NCBI GenBank assembly: GCA_026014805.1
Contig: JAOZHR010000029.1
Location: 23,827-87,826, forward strand
Source: Candidatus Bathyarchaeota archaeon
GTDB taxonomy: Archaea > Thermoproteota > Bathyarchaeia > Bathyarchaeales > SOJC01
Direction: 5' to 3'
Length of the DNA stretch: 64,000 nucleotides
Positions 25,718-34,782 of this stretch are shown here, piece by piece; position 1 is the stretch's first letter, and each line of letters begins with the position of its first letter. The notes beneath the pieces are model-generated. The model was not told the origin of the DNA, made no database searches, and was given only the letters and a program-made list of their open reading frames with translations. A program made the position numbers and the translations under genes.

Positions 25718-28092
25718 GTCTCTGCCTCCAAACCATGTTTCCAAACGTTTAAAAGTTCATTTAAATCGGCATCTAATACCCTTTCATCTCTCAGACCATA
25801 GACACATAGGCGGCGTTCATCTGTTACTTCACCTACGACAGCGCGAGGAATACCCCTCGTTATAGATTCAAATTGGCCTGCTTGCCCTTTCAGCACCTCT
25901 ACTAGAAATCTACTGTTCGACTCGGAAAAAAGCACAAAATCATTTCTACCAGCATCTTCGGTTACTGGGACATTCTTTAACCAAATGTCCACACCACAGC
26001 CACCGCTAAAAGCCATTTCAGCAGCAGCAACTGCAAGCCCACCCTCTGAAATGTCATGACAAGCTCTAACACAACCACCATCAATCGCCTCAACCATTAC
26101 TTCCATTACGCGTTTCGCCTGAGGAACTCTAACTTTCGGAACCGACCTGCCCATAAAACCTTTCAGTCCATAATATTCTGAACCGCCCAACTCTGCAAAA
26201 GTTTGACCAACCACATAAAGGAAATTGCCAGGACACTTCAAGTCAAGTGAAACAGTTTTTCTAATATCAGGTATGATGCCTACGGCGGTGATCAGAAGCG
26301 TAGGTGTCACAGGACCTAAAGGTGATTCGTTATAGAGACTGTCTTTTCCAGAGATAAAAGGGGTTCCGAATCCCTTTGCAAATTCGTAGCAGGCTTCACA
26401 TGCCCGGACAAGGCTTCCCAACCTATCTGGTTTTTCTGGACTCCCCCAGACAAAGTTGTCCAGCAAAGCAACTCGTCGCCCACCTACAGCAATGTTGTTT
26501 CTGATGGCTTCGTCAATAGCTGAGGCTGCCATCCAGTAGGGGTCTATTCTGCCATAGCAGGGGTTCATGCCGCATGAAATGGCGATTCCTTTCCAGCTGT
26601 CTTCCAGTGGCTTGATGACTGCTGCGTCGTTGGGTCCGCCAAATTCTCCGTGTAAAGGTTTTAGGACGGTGTTTCCTTTTACCTCGTGATCGTAAGTGCG
26701 TACTACTTTTTCTCTGCTGGTGATGTTTGATGAAGCTAATAGTTTTATAATGTATGGGTTTAGGTTACTTGGCTCTGGGAAAGTGGGTTCTTTGAATGTT
26801 ACTTCATTCCATTCTGCAGTTCTTTCAGTTTTTGGTGGAGCAAACAAGAAGTCTATGTTTAGATTTGCAACTTCATGACCTTCATAGTAAATCCTCAAAG
26901 CGTTGTCATCGGTAAACTCGCCGATAGGAGTGGCTTTGACGTCTTCTTCCCTGAATATTTCTATAACTTGTTCCAAGTTCTTTTTTGGAACGAGAAGCAG
27001 CATTCTTTCTTGAGATTCAGAAACATAAATCTCCCAAGGAGCCAACCCTTCATATTTCAAAGGAACTTTTTCCAACTCAACACGAGCACCACAGCCAAAT
27101 CTACGCGCCATCTCCCCCACTGCACTTGACAAACCCCCTCCACCTAGGTCAGTTATGCCTGAGCCAAGTCTTCTGTCACGAACTTCGATTATGGCTCGTT
27201 TCAGTTTTTCTTCTTCAATCGGATTGGCTATTTGAACTGCTGGACGAGAAACCTCCTCCGACTCTTCGGTGAGTTCAGCCGAGGCGAAAGTCACGCCATG
27301 AATCCCGTCTCGACCAGTTTTACCCCCTACAAGGAGGATTATGTCGCCTGGTTTTGCGTTTTTAACGAATTTGTCCTTTGGAAGCAATCCTATGCATCCG
27401 CAGTAGACCACAACGTTGCCTACGTAGCTTTCGTCAAAAAATATTGCCCCGTTTACGGTGGGTATTCCCATGTTGTTGCCGTAGCATCCTATGCCTGCCA
27501 CTACTCCTCTAAAGAGATATTTTGGATGTTTGACGCCTTGCGGAAGCTTATCGTAGTCGTAGTCTAGAGGACCGAATCCCAGAACGTCGGTGCAGGCAAT
27601 GGGGTCAGCCCACACGCCTAATATATCCCTAATAACACCTCCAGTGCCTGTTGCGGCGCCACCGAAGGGTTCTATGGCGGAAGGGTGGTTGTGGGTTTCC
27701 ACTTTCGCAGCGATTGCATAGTTTTCGTCAAATTCTATGATGCCTGCGTTGTCTTCGAATACGGAAATGCACCATGGCTGGTTCAGTTCGCTTGTTGCTT
27801 TAGCTATGTAGGTTTTAAACAAGTTTTGGATTTTGCCTTTGTCGGTGATTATGTTTCCTTTGAAGGTTTTGTGGAAGCAGTGTTCTGACCATGTTTGTCC
27901 GATTGTTTGGAGTTCTATGTCTGTTGGATTTCTGCCTTTCTCGGAGAAGTATTTTTTTACTGCCTTCATTTCTTCTAGGTTTAAGCCTATGCTGAGTTCT
28001 TTGCTGATTCTTAGCAGTTGTTTATCGTTTGCGTCTAGGATTTTTATTTCGTGGATTTCGAAATGTGTTTTGTGACGAGTGAAGAGGGTCAT
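25714..28092 (-). CDS. purL: Phosphoribosylformylglycinamidine synthase, synthetase subunit
   Basis: 792 aa, small-type PurL of about 80-90 kDa that needs PurS and PurQ. Converts formylglycinamide ribonucleotide to the amidine using ATP. Seen: TIGQTWSEHCFHKTFKGNI near 62-80, VETHNHPSAIEPFGGAATG (nucleotide site), DLGGGGLSSAVGEMARR and HDISEGGLAVAAAEMAFSG of the two PurM-like halves. Start ATG overlaps the purS stop (ATGA). Order purS-purL-purQ with two 4-nt overlaps is a tight operon. Confidence 0.96.
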   Translation of the reverse strand: MTLFTRHKTHFEIHEIKILDANDKQLLRISKELSIGLNLEEMKAVKKYFSEKGRNPTDIELQTIGQTWSEHCFHKTFKGNIITDKGKIQNLFKTYIAKATSELNQPWCISVFEDNAGIIEFDENYAIAAKVETHNHPSAIEPFGGAATGTGGVIRDILGVWADPIACTDVLGFGPLDYDYDKLPQGVKHPKYLFRGVVAGIGCYGNNMGIPTVNGAIFFDESYVGNVVVYCGCIGLLPKDKFVKNAKPGDIILLVGGKTGRDGIHGVTFASAELTEESEEVSRPAVQIANPIEEEKLKRAIIEVRDRRLGSGITDLGGGGLSSAVGEMARRFGCGARVELEKVPLKYEGLAPWEIYVSESQERMLLLVPKKNLEQVIEIFREEDVKATPIGEFTDDNALRIYYEGHEVANLNIDFLFAPPKTERTAEWNEVTFKEPTFPEPSNLNPYIIKLLASSNITSREKVVRTYDHEVKGNTVLKPLHGEFGGPNDAAVIKPLEDSWKGIAISCGMNPCYGRIDPYWMAASAIDEAIRNNIAVGGRRVALLDNFVWGSPEKPDRLGSLVRACEACYEFAKGFGTPFISGKDSLYNESPLGPVTPTLLITAVGIIPDIRKTVSLDLKCPGNFLYVVGQTFAELGGSEYYGLKGFMGRSVPKVRVPQAKRVMEVMVEAIDGGCVRACHDISEGGLAVAAAEMAFSGGCGVDIWLKNVPVTEDAGRNDFVLFSESNSRFLVEVLKGQAGQFESITRGIPRAVVGEVTDERRLCVYGLRDERVLDADLNELLNVWKHGLEAET

Positions 28093-28340
28093 TTAGCTTC
28101 TTCAACCTGAAAAGTGTAGTTATCTTTAGTGGGATTGGCCAACAGTTTTTTGCACATGCTTTCTACTTTGGTTTCTGCGTCGCTTCTGGAGTTCGCTTCT
28201 AGGGTTATTGTGTACATTTTGCTTACTCCGACGATTCTAACAAGGTAAGCGAGTTCTCTTAGAGAGCGTGTAGTTGTTTCTCCCTCTGGGTCAGAGTGCC
28301 CTGATTTAAGGCTTACTTCCACTCGAGCTTTGTACAGCAT
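28089..28340 (-). CDS. purS: Phosphoribosylformylglycinamidine synthase, PurS subunit
   Basis: 83 aa, standard PurS length. YKARVEVSLKSGHSDPEGET is the family N terminus, followed by the AYLVRIVGVSKMYTITLEA strand. It forms the small bridging dimer in the PurLQS complex. First gene of the purS-purL-purQ set; it has its own likely promoter, 67 nt after purM. Confidence 0.94.
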   Translation of the reverse strand: MLYKARVEVSLKSGHSDPEGETTTRSLRELAYLVRIVGVSKMYTITLEANSRSDAETKVESMCKKLLANPTKDNYTFQVEEAK

Positions 28341-28386
28341 GAAATATACTTAAACAGTTAAAAATTTAAATCTTGTGTAAGCTAGA

Positions 28387-28397
28387 TTTATATAAAA
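28387..28397 (-). promoter_or_regulatory. Likely TATA box of purS
   Basis: TTTATATAAAA on the + strand (its minus-strand form TTTTATATAAA) about 47-57 nt before the purS ATG, in the short purM-purS gap. An AT-rich GATTTAAATTTTTAAC follows downstream. Suggests purS-L-Q can be transcribed apart from purM. Confidence 0.4.
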
Positions 28398-28407
28398 GTA
28401 TAAAATG

Positions 28408-29481
28408 CTATTTGAGCACCAACTTTTTCCCTTTGTAAAGCGCTATGATTTTTTCCGTGGAGGTCGCCTTTCCAATGGGTTCTGCTTCAACTTTGTTTTT
28501 GTCCAGAACATCTAACACGTCATCCTGCTTTTGTCTGTCTACAACTATGGCGAACCCCCATCCCATGTTAAATGTTTTCAGCATTTCTTCATCGCTAGTG
28601 CCGCCCGATGTTTCTGCTGTTTCTTGTAGTAACTTAAAGATGGGTTGTGGCTTGAAATTGTTGAATTCGAATCCTATTCCCTTGGAGAACTTCATGAGCC
28701 TGTTAAATTTCAGGTAGGCATCGCCAGTTATGTGGACGGCGCCTTTAATTTTATGTTGCCTTACAACTTCCTGTAGCGGTTTTACGTAGATTTTCGTGGG
28801 CTCTAAAGCCTCATAAATGAGCTCTTTCTCTAAGCCTTCTGGAACATCATAAGGGTCGAATTTGCCGCCCCACTTCTTGAACAAGACTTTCCTTGCCAAG
28901 GTGATGCCGTTGCTGTGAATGCCAGAGCTTCTGATACCTATAACAACGTCTTCTGGTTCGATGTCAGTGCCAAGAACTATGTTGTCCTTGTCCACCTCAC
29001 CGATGCACGCAACTATCATGTCGAAGCCTTTGCCTTCTTTAAGTCCCTTTATAATTTCAGCAACATCACCAATTTCGCCCCCTGCCACGATACATTGGGA
29101 CTCGACGGCGCCTTCCACTATGCCCTTCATCCACTCCTCCACCAGAAACGGATCAGATATCTGAGCGTGAATGTTGTCAGCAATGGCTAGCGGCTTAGCG
29201 CCAGATCTAATCACATCGTTTACAACCATCGCCACGCCATCAATGCCTATCGTATCGTATTTACCAGCTAATTGCGCCAAGAGGACTTTAGTGCCAACTC
29301 CTTCTATGGCGAGGTCGAGGTATCTATCGCTTACTGGAAAAACATTGCCATAAGGAAGTTGCAAAACTTCCCCGTAAACACTAAACTTGTAGGTGCGCCT
29401 TAGCATTTTCAAAGCCGTCTTTGACTTTGCCCTCAGTTCTCTGTCAACACCAGATTCAGCATAAGTTAACTTCTTTGCCAT
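28408..29481 (-). CDS. purM: Phosphoribosylformylglycinamidine cyclo-ligase
   Basis: 357 aa from ATG 29481, which has GGTGG 5 nt upstream; a GTG at 29490 is the only other nearby start. Closes the imidazole ring to give aminoimidazole ribonucleotide. Seen: TYAESGVDRELRAK, IEGVGTKVLLAQ, GIDGVAMVVNDVIRSGAKP, VAGGEIGDV and GIRSSGIHSNGITLARK, all PurM motifs. Fifth step, encoded just before purS-L-Q, which encode the fourth. Confidence 0.95.
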   Translation of the reverse strand: MAKKLTYAESGVDRELRAKSKTALKMLRRTYKFSVYGEVLQLPYGNVFPVSDRYLDLAIEGVGTKVLLAQLAGKYDTIGIDGVAMVVNDVIRSGAKPLAIADNIHAQISDPFLVEEWMKGIVEGAVESQCIVAGGEIGDVAEIIKGLKEGKGFDMIVACIGEVDKDNIVLGTDIEPEDVVIGIRSSGIHSNGITLARKVLFKKWGGKFDPYDVPEGLEKELIYEALEPTKIYVKPLQEVVRQHKIKGAVHITGDAYLKFNRLMKFSKGIGFEFNNFKPQPIFKLLQETAETSGGTSDEEMLKTFNMGWGFAIVVDRQKQDDVLDVLDKNKVEAEPIGKATSTEKIIALYKGKKLVLK

Positions 29482-29590
29482 GCGGTCCACCCATCACAAG
29501 AGCAACAGCTATCTCGTTTGGTTATTCTAAGCCTTACGTTAAAAACTTTAAACTAGTCATTTCCTATTTGATGTATGAAGGGTATGTTAT

Positions 29591-30250
29591 TTGAAAATCT
29601 TGGCGGCTACAGATTTTCATGGCGATGTTGGGGCATTTCAAAAAGTTTCTTTGAATGCAAGGCGGAACCATGTGAATATGATTGTTGTGTGTGGGGATGT
29701 GACGCATTTTGGTTCTGTGCAACAAGCCAAAGAACTACTTTCCTCTTTACTTGCCATCCAGTCTTCAGTGTTGTTTGTGCCAGGAAACTGTGATCCCCCT
29801 GCATTGGCAGAAGAAAAAATAGAGACGATAGAGTCTATCCACGGAAAATGCAGGCAAATTGGCAACATCAATTTCTTTGGTGTCGGAGGTTCTTCGCCAA
29901 GTCCTTTTGATACACCCTTTGAACTTACAGAAACAGAGATTGCTAATATTCTGGAACGAGGCTATAATGCTTGCCAAGTCAAGCGCAGAACCATTCTGAT
30001 TTCACATTCTCCACCTAAGGACACAAAGGTAGATGTAACATCTGCAGGCGAACATGCAGGAAGCTTCAGCGTAAGAGAATTTATAGAAAAAACAAAACCT
30101 GATCTAGTGTTATGCGGTCATATCCATGAAGCAACTGGAATAGACAGAATAAATGATACCATCATAGTTAACCCAGGACCTGCAAGACATGGAAAATGCG
30201 CATTGATTGACTTAAACGAAAGCATAAATGTCAGACTAGAATCCCTATAA
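29591..30250 (+). CDS. Calcineurin-like metallophosphoesterase (YfcE/MJ0936-like)
   Basis: 219 aa, TTG start. Metal-binding motifs in order: ATDFHGD (D-x-H), VVCGDVTHFG (GD), VPGNCD (GNxD), ISHSPP (H) and CGHIHEATG (GHxH), so the two-metal site is complete. Family members hydrolyse cyclic nucleotides or phosphodiesters; the biological substrate is unknown. Divergent from purM, with starts 109 nt apart; SD-like GAAGGG lies upstream of the TTG. Confidence 0.87.
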   Translation: MKILAATDFHGDVGAFQKVSLNARRNHVNMIVVCGDVTHFGSVQQAKELLSSLLAIQSSVLFVPGNCDPPALAEEKIETIESIHGKCRQIGNINFFGVGGSSPSPFDTPFELTETEIANILERGYNACQVKRRTILISHSPPKDTKVDVTSAGEHAGSFSVREFIEKTKPDLVLCGHIHEATGIDRINDTIIVNPGPARHGKCALIDLNESINVRLESL

Positions 30251-30354
30251 CAGCCCAAAACCCTCCTCTATTATTAAATTTCCAACATCACGAAACAAAA
30301 AGCGTAAAGTATTTTGGGTTCTCAAGACTGCAAATTGAAAAGGAGCACAAATTA

Positions 30355-32631
30355 GTGCGTGCAGAAATCAAAGCCCTCGGCATCGTTCAAGGAGTAGGAT
30401 TTCGTCCTTTCATCTTCCGGATAGCCACTGCAAACAACCTTAAAGGCTACGTTAGGAACCGAGGTGATGCAGGTGTAGAAATTGTTGTAGAGGGCATGGA
30501 ACTCGACATAAATCATTTTCTGAATGACTTGGAAAAGAAGAGACCGCCCCTCGCCTGCGTTTACAAAACACTTGTACGTTATAAGAAAGGCACAGGAAGC
30601 TTCAATGAGTTCACCATCCTGAAAAGCTCTGAGGCAAAGGAACTAGCAGGCTCAGTAATTCCACCAGACATCGCTATATGCAACGAATGTCTAAAAGAAC
30701 TTCGTAACCCTTCAGATCCGAGACACGATTACTTCTTTATCACATGTACCAACTGCGGTCCACGCTACACAACAATCCGCAAACTGCCCTACGACAGGCA
30801 AAACACCACAATGCAAGATTTTGAAATGTGCGAGTTCTGCAAAACAGAGTACACAAACCCCGCTAACAGAAGATTCCACGCCCAAACGGTGGCTTGCCCC
30901 AAATGTGGACCACAAGCATATCTGACGACAAACAAGGGCGAACTTGTACCCCTTAAAGATCCAATACGCGAAGCGGGGCATCTGCTAGAGGCAGGACATG
31001 TGCTCGCAATCAAAGGCTACGGTGGCTTTCACGTAGCAACCGCGACAACCAAAGATGACCCCATACGCAGACTTCGAGAGGTTAAGCAAAGAGCCCAAAA
31101 GCCCTTCGCCATCATGGCACGAAACCTACAAACAGTTCGCACCTTTGCAAACGTTAGCCAAAAAGAAGCAAAAACACTATCTTCACATGCAAGGCCAATA
31201 GTGCTCCTAGACAAAGCAGAAAACTACTATCTTTCAGAGCTAATCGCGCCAAGCCTACATAACGTCGGTGTAATGCTGCCATACACCGGATTGCATGTAA
31301 TGCTGTTTGATCAAGTAAAAGAACCGGCATTTGTTATGACCAGTGCAAATCCTCCAAGCCAACCAATAGTCGCAGATAACATCGAAGCTTTGAAGACGCT
31401 GGGCTCTGCAGTTGACTATTTCTTGTTTCACAACAGAGCGATTGCCCAAAGATGCGACGACTCGGTCATCCGTTTACACAACAGGAAAATGAGTTTCATC
31501 CGGAGATCGCGAGGATACGCCCCCGCGCCTGTTAATCTCAAACATTCATTCAGCAAGTGTGTGTTAGGCGTAGGTGCAGAAGAAAATGTAACCTCTTGTA
31601 TTCTGTGGCATGATAAGGCTTTCATATCCCAATATATAGGTGACGTAGAAAACCTTGAAACTTTGACCTTCTTAAAAAGAACAATTCGCCACCTAACGTC
31701 ACTGACAAATGCGAAAATCGACGCAGTTGCCTGTGATTTACATCCGAAATTTGCCACGACAAGATTGGCTCAAGAGATTGCAGACGAAGTAGATTGCTCA
31801 GTTACACCTGTTCAACATCATCATGCGCACATGCTTTCCTTGATGGGAGAACACGGTTTGGACGAGATTGTCGGAATCGTCTGCGATGGCTATGGCTATG
31901 GAGAGAACGGAAAACCTTGGGGAGGCGAAGTTCTCCACTGTAGCCAAGACCGTTTTAACCGAGTTGGCCATCTCCAGGAACAACTCCTAGTTGGAGGCGA
32001 TTTAGTAGCCCGCTATCCTCTTCGAATGGCAGCGGGAATACTAAACGACGTAGTAAACATTGAAAACTGGCTTCTAAGAAGAAGCAAATATCTCCCTCAC
32101 GGAAAAGAAGAAGCGCAAACAATAATCAGCCAACTTAACAGCAAACACCCCCCCTTAACCACCACAAGCTGCGGACGAGTTTTAGACGCTGTCTCAGCAA
32201 TCTTAGACATCTGCCATGAAAGGACATATCAGGGGGAACCAGCGATGAAGCTGGAAGCAGCAGCAACACATGGTCAGGACATGCTAAAACTGGAACCAGA
32301 GATTGAAAATGAGGTTCTTGACACGACTCGCATTGTACGGGCTGTTTTCGAGGCAAAAGACGATTTTTCAACTGCAGATTTGGCATACTCAACCCAGTCC
32401 TACATGGCAAAAGGCATGGCTCAACTTGCAGTTGGAGCAGCACAGAAAATTGGAATAAAGGCAATAGGATTCTCCGGCGGCGTAGCTTACAACAAACACA
32501 TAACATCTGCCATAAAGAAGCTTGTGGAAAAAAAAGGTGTCAAATTTTATATGCACAACTCGCTCCCAGCTGGCGATGGTGGAATTTCCTTCGGGCAAGC
32601 TCTTGCAGCCGTAATTTGCGCTAGCGGCTGA
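30355..32631 (+). CDS. hypF: Carbamoyltransferase HypF
   Basis: 758 aa, full length, GTG start with GGAG at 9-nt spacing. HypF makes the thiocarboxamide on HypE that becomes the CN ligands of NiFe hydrogenase. Domains in order: acylphosphatase (IVQGVGFRPFIFRIA, 1-90), two zinc motifs (CNECLKEL/CTNCGPRYT and CEFCKTEY/CPKCGP), YrdC-like (GYGGFHVA, about 200-380) and Kae1-like carbamoyltransferase (VQHHHAHMLSLMGEHG, FSGGVAYNKH). All catalytic parts are intact. HypC and HypD lie 2 kb downstream; no hydrogenase structural genes are in the window. Confidence 0.96.
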   Translation: MRAEIKALGIVQGVGFRPFIFRIATANNLKGYVRNRGDAGVEIVVEGMELDINHFLNDLEKKRPPLACVYKTLVRYKKGTGSFNEFTILKSSEAKELAGSVIPPDIAICNECLKELRNPSDPRHDYFFITCTNCGPRYTTIRKLPYDRQNTTMQDFEMCEFCKTEYTNPANRRFHAQTVACPKCGPQAYLTTNKGELVPLKDPIREAGHLLEAGHVLAIKGYGGFHVATATTKDDPIRRLREVKQRAQKPFAIMARNLQTVRTFANVSQKEAKTLSSHARPIVLLDKAENYYLSELIAPSLHNVGVMLPYTGLHVMLFDQVKEPAFVMTSANPPSQPIVADNIEALKTLGSAVDYFLFHNRAIAQRCDDSVIRLHNRKMSFIRRSRGYAPAPVNLKHSFSKCVLGVGAEENVTSCILWHDKAFISQYIGDVENLETLTFLKRTIRHLTSLTNAKIDAVACDLHPKFATTRLAQEIADEVDCSVTPVQHHHAHMLSLMGEHGLDEIVGIVCDGYGYGENGKPWGGEVLHCSQDRFNRVGHLQEQLLVGGDLVARYPLRMAAGILNDVVNIENWLLRRSKYLPHGKEEAQTIISQLNSKHPPLTTTSCGRVLDAVSAILDICHERTYQGEPAMKLEAAATHGQDMLKLEPEIENEVLDTTRIVRAVFEAKDDFSTADLAYSTQSYMAKGMAQLAVGAAQKIGIKAIGFSGGVAYNKHITSAIKKLVEKKGVKFYMHNSLPAGDGGISFGQALAAVICASG

Positions 32632-32777
32632 TTTGAGCCAACACACACATCCATTAGAACATAAGGAAAACTGGCACACAACAGAAACTGCACGCCCTTT
32701 TTTTCACATATTTGTGTATGTAATAAGAAAGAGTCAATTTGAGGATTGTATTCTTCTCCATATTTTCCTGTCATCAT

Positions 32778-34049
32778 CTACTTTTCAGTGCGTTGTGGTT
32801 GCTTAATGAATAGTGCAGTTAGAATAAAAGCTAGCATAATGACAACCGATGCCATGACGAAGGACAATTCAGGATTAACTCGCTCGTAAACGAATCCTCC
32901 TAGAAGACTTGCTGGAACGCTGAATGCTGACCAAGCAACGCCGAAAGCAGCGAACGCTCTTCCTCTTCTTTCTTCTGGAATCAGGTCTGCTTCCAAAGAT
33001 GAGTATGTTGGTTCATAAAAAGACCATATGAAGGAACTTGCGGTCCAGAGAGTTAGAACTTGTATGAACATCCCGCAGCGGATAAAGAGAAGGTAGGTAA
33101 ATATGTCTAAGGCTGTTGTTGCTAACAGAATTTTTCTTCGACTGAATTTGTCTAACAGTTTGCCAACTATAAGTATCTTCGACGCGATGCTGATTGCACT
33201 GCCTACGCCTATGACGATGCCCCATTGTGTAGATGTGACGCTGATTATTTCTTCGGCGTAGACTATCCAGTAGGGTTCGACTAGGCCGTATTCGAATGCC
33301 CATAAAATGTATATGGCTGTTAGGGCGAGGGCTGAGTGGGGCATCCATGACCATGTTTGTAAGTGTCCTTTGAAGGCGTCTTTTATGAGTTTGCTTAATC
33401 CTTTAAGGCTATGTTGCTCATCAGTTTGTCTGTTCTGAGGAGAAATGGTTTCTGTGAGCATGGATAGTCGTATTATTCCTGCAGTTATGCCTATTATTGC
33501 CAGGCCAACGTAAGCCCATCTCATTGGGGCTAGAATGCCGTGGATGTCGATTAGGTAGCCGCCGATGGAGGGCATTATGGCCCATGGTAGGAAGCTTAGG
33601 CAGCTGTAGAATGCGAAGGCTGTTCCTCTTTTTTGTTCGTTTATGGAGTCTGCTAGTATGGCCCAGAATGCGGGTTCGAATATCCAGCACATGTTTGTTA
33701 GTATTATGGCTAGGATTAGGAATTGCCAGTTGGGTGCGATTGCTACGAGGAATTGGCTTAACCCAAGGATTATGGTCATTAAGCCGATTAGTTTCTTTCT
33801 GCCGTACAGGTCTGCTATGTGGCCGCCTATGATCGAGAATATGACATAAGTAGTGCTTCCTAGGGCTGCGATTATGCCTATTGTTATTTCTGTTCCGCCT
33901 AGTCCGAAGACGTATAGGGAGAAGTAGGTGTTACAGATGCTTGTGGGTATTCCCCATAGTGTGGATGTGAGGGTTAGCACTAAGTAGTTGCGTGTCATGA
34001 AGCCGAAGCGTGGCTTGTCCTCTTTTTGGTTCAATTTTTTCACCCTCAC
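32778..34049 (-). CDS. Major facilitator superfamily transporter
   Basis: 423 aa, GTG start, about 12 hydrophobic helices split by a charged central loop (near 205-235). The loop 2-3 motif GGHIADLYGRKKLIGLM is the MFS signature, and ERRGRAFAAFGVA marks the second half. Substrate unknown; drug or metabolite efflux is usual. It lies between hypF and hypC on the opposite strand, apparently inserted into the hydrogenase-maturation block. Confidence 0.87.
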   Translation of the reverse strand: MRVKKLNQKEDKPRFGFMTRNYLVLTLTSTLWGIPTSICNTYFSLYVFGLGGTEITIGIIAALGSTTYVIFSIIGGHIADLYGRKKLIGLMTIILGLSQFLVAIAPNWQFLILAIILTNMCWIFEPAFWAILADSINEQKRGTAFAFYSCLSFLPWAIMPSIGGYLIDIHGILAPMRWAYVGLAIIGITAGIIRLSMLTETISPQNRQTDEQHSLKGLSKLIKDAFKGHLQTWSWMPHSALALTAIYILWAFEYGLVEPYWIVYAEEIISVTSTQWGIVIGVGSAISIASKILIVGKLLDKFSRRKILLATTALDIFTYLLFIRCGMFIQVLTLWTASSFIWSFYEPTYSSLEADLIPEERRGRAFAAFGVAWSAFSVPASLLGGFVYERVNPELSFVMASVVIMLAFILTALFIKQPQRTEK

Positions 34050-34166
34050 AGGTTAGCTTATGTTCTGCTCTCAGATACATGTGAATCCTCTTCCACGATA
34101 GCAGTTCACCCTTAAAAAACTAACGCCTTGACGTACAAAGCCACATGAAAAACCGCAAGTAGAATC

Positions 34167-34255
34167 GCAGGCTTGTCTGCTACGTTGCTGGTAGAACGCG
34201 AACCAGCGACCAGTGGAGATATCTCCCGCAAACCCCCTTTTTTTGCTCGCGCACA
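34167..34255. repeat. Structured element with palindrome, copy B
   Basis: On the + strand three short stems occur in series: GCAG/CTGC (34167-34180), GCTGGT/ACCAGC (34187-34207) and the 12-bp palindrome GGAGATATCTCC (34215-34226), followed by CCCCC and a run of seven or more T (34235-34244). The part from 34204 matches copy A at 12724-12786. The T run after stems looks like a transcript end on +, but no + gene lies just before it. Candidate structured RNA or mobile-element trace. Confidence 0.45.
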
Positions 34256-34309
34256 TTTTCAACATGCTTAAAAGTCCATCAACACTATTATTCTAACCAA
34301 TATTTCTGT

Positions 34310-34347
34310 GACACCGACCCTCCATTGATACCAACCAGACACCGACC
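34310..34347 (+). promoter_or_regulatory. Short direct repeats upstream of hypC
   Basis: GACACCGACC at 34310-34319 and again at 34338-34347, with GATACCAACC between them (34328-34337). Three related decamers about 125-160 nt before hypC, followed by CATATTTATGC, which could be a TATA element. Suggests an operator for the hyp genes; protein unknown. The rest of 34050-34471 shows only the structured element. Confidence 0.35.
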
Positions 34348-34471
34348 ATATTTATGCACAATTTGTGACATAAGAGAAATATTATGAGCGACAACGCGTG
34401 CATTTGTGTTGTCATCTACGTAAACCGAAACTGATTTATGGGTGATGAAGATTCTCGACAGAGGATAAGAA

Positions 34472-34702
34472 ATGTGTTTGGCAATTCCCGCAAAAGTTGT
34501 GAAGGTTCATGGTGATGTAGCTGAGGTGGACTTCGGTGGAGGTGTCCTTAGAGAAGTAAACGTTGTTCTGGTAGAGGCGAAGGTTGATGAGTACGTTTTG
34601 GTTCACGCAGGTTATGCTATCCAAGTAATTGACAGAAAAGAGGCTGAGGAGACTCTTAGATTGTGGAATGAAATTTTGAAAATGGAAGAGCCAAATGACT
34701 AA
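34472..34702 (+). CDS. hypC: Hydrogenase maturation chaperone HypC
   Basis: 76 aa. Starts MCLAIPAKVV, with the essential Cys2 that carries the Fe(CN)2CO unit with HypD. VDFGGVLREV-like segment (VDFGGGVLREVNVVL) and the VHAGYAIQVIDRKEAEETL end are family hallmarks. hypD follows by 80 nt on the same strand. Confidence 0.95.
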   Translation: MCLAIPAKVVKVHGDVAEVDFGGGVLREVNVVLVEAKVDEYVLVHAGYAIQVIDRKEAEETLRLWNEILKMEEPND

Positions 34703-34782
34703 GCCATAGGAACTTTTGCATATGCAGGAAATTTTTGGGCACCACTTAATAAGAGGCGTTAAAACGCGGACTGTGATTTGGT

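Noticed and set aside
34170..34255. Possible tRNA-like structure on minus
   Set aside because: The GCTGG/CCAGC arm has an 11-nt loop rather than 7 and no complete cloverleaf can be drawn; copy A lacks this arm.
34071..34265. 64-codon ORF across the structured element
   Set aside because: Explained by the stems and T run; no SD and Cys/Arg-rich composition from GC-rich repeats.
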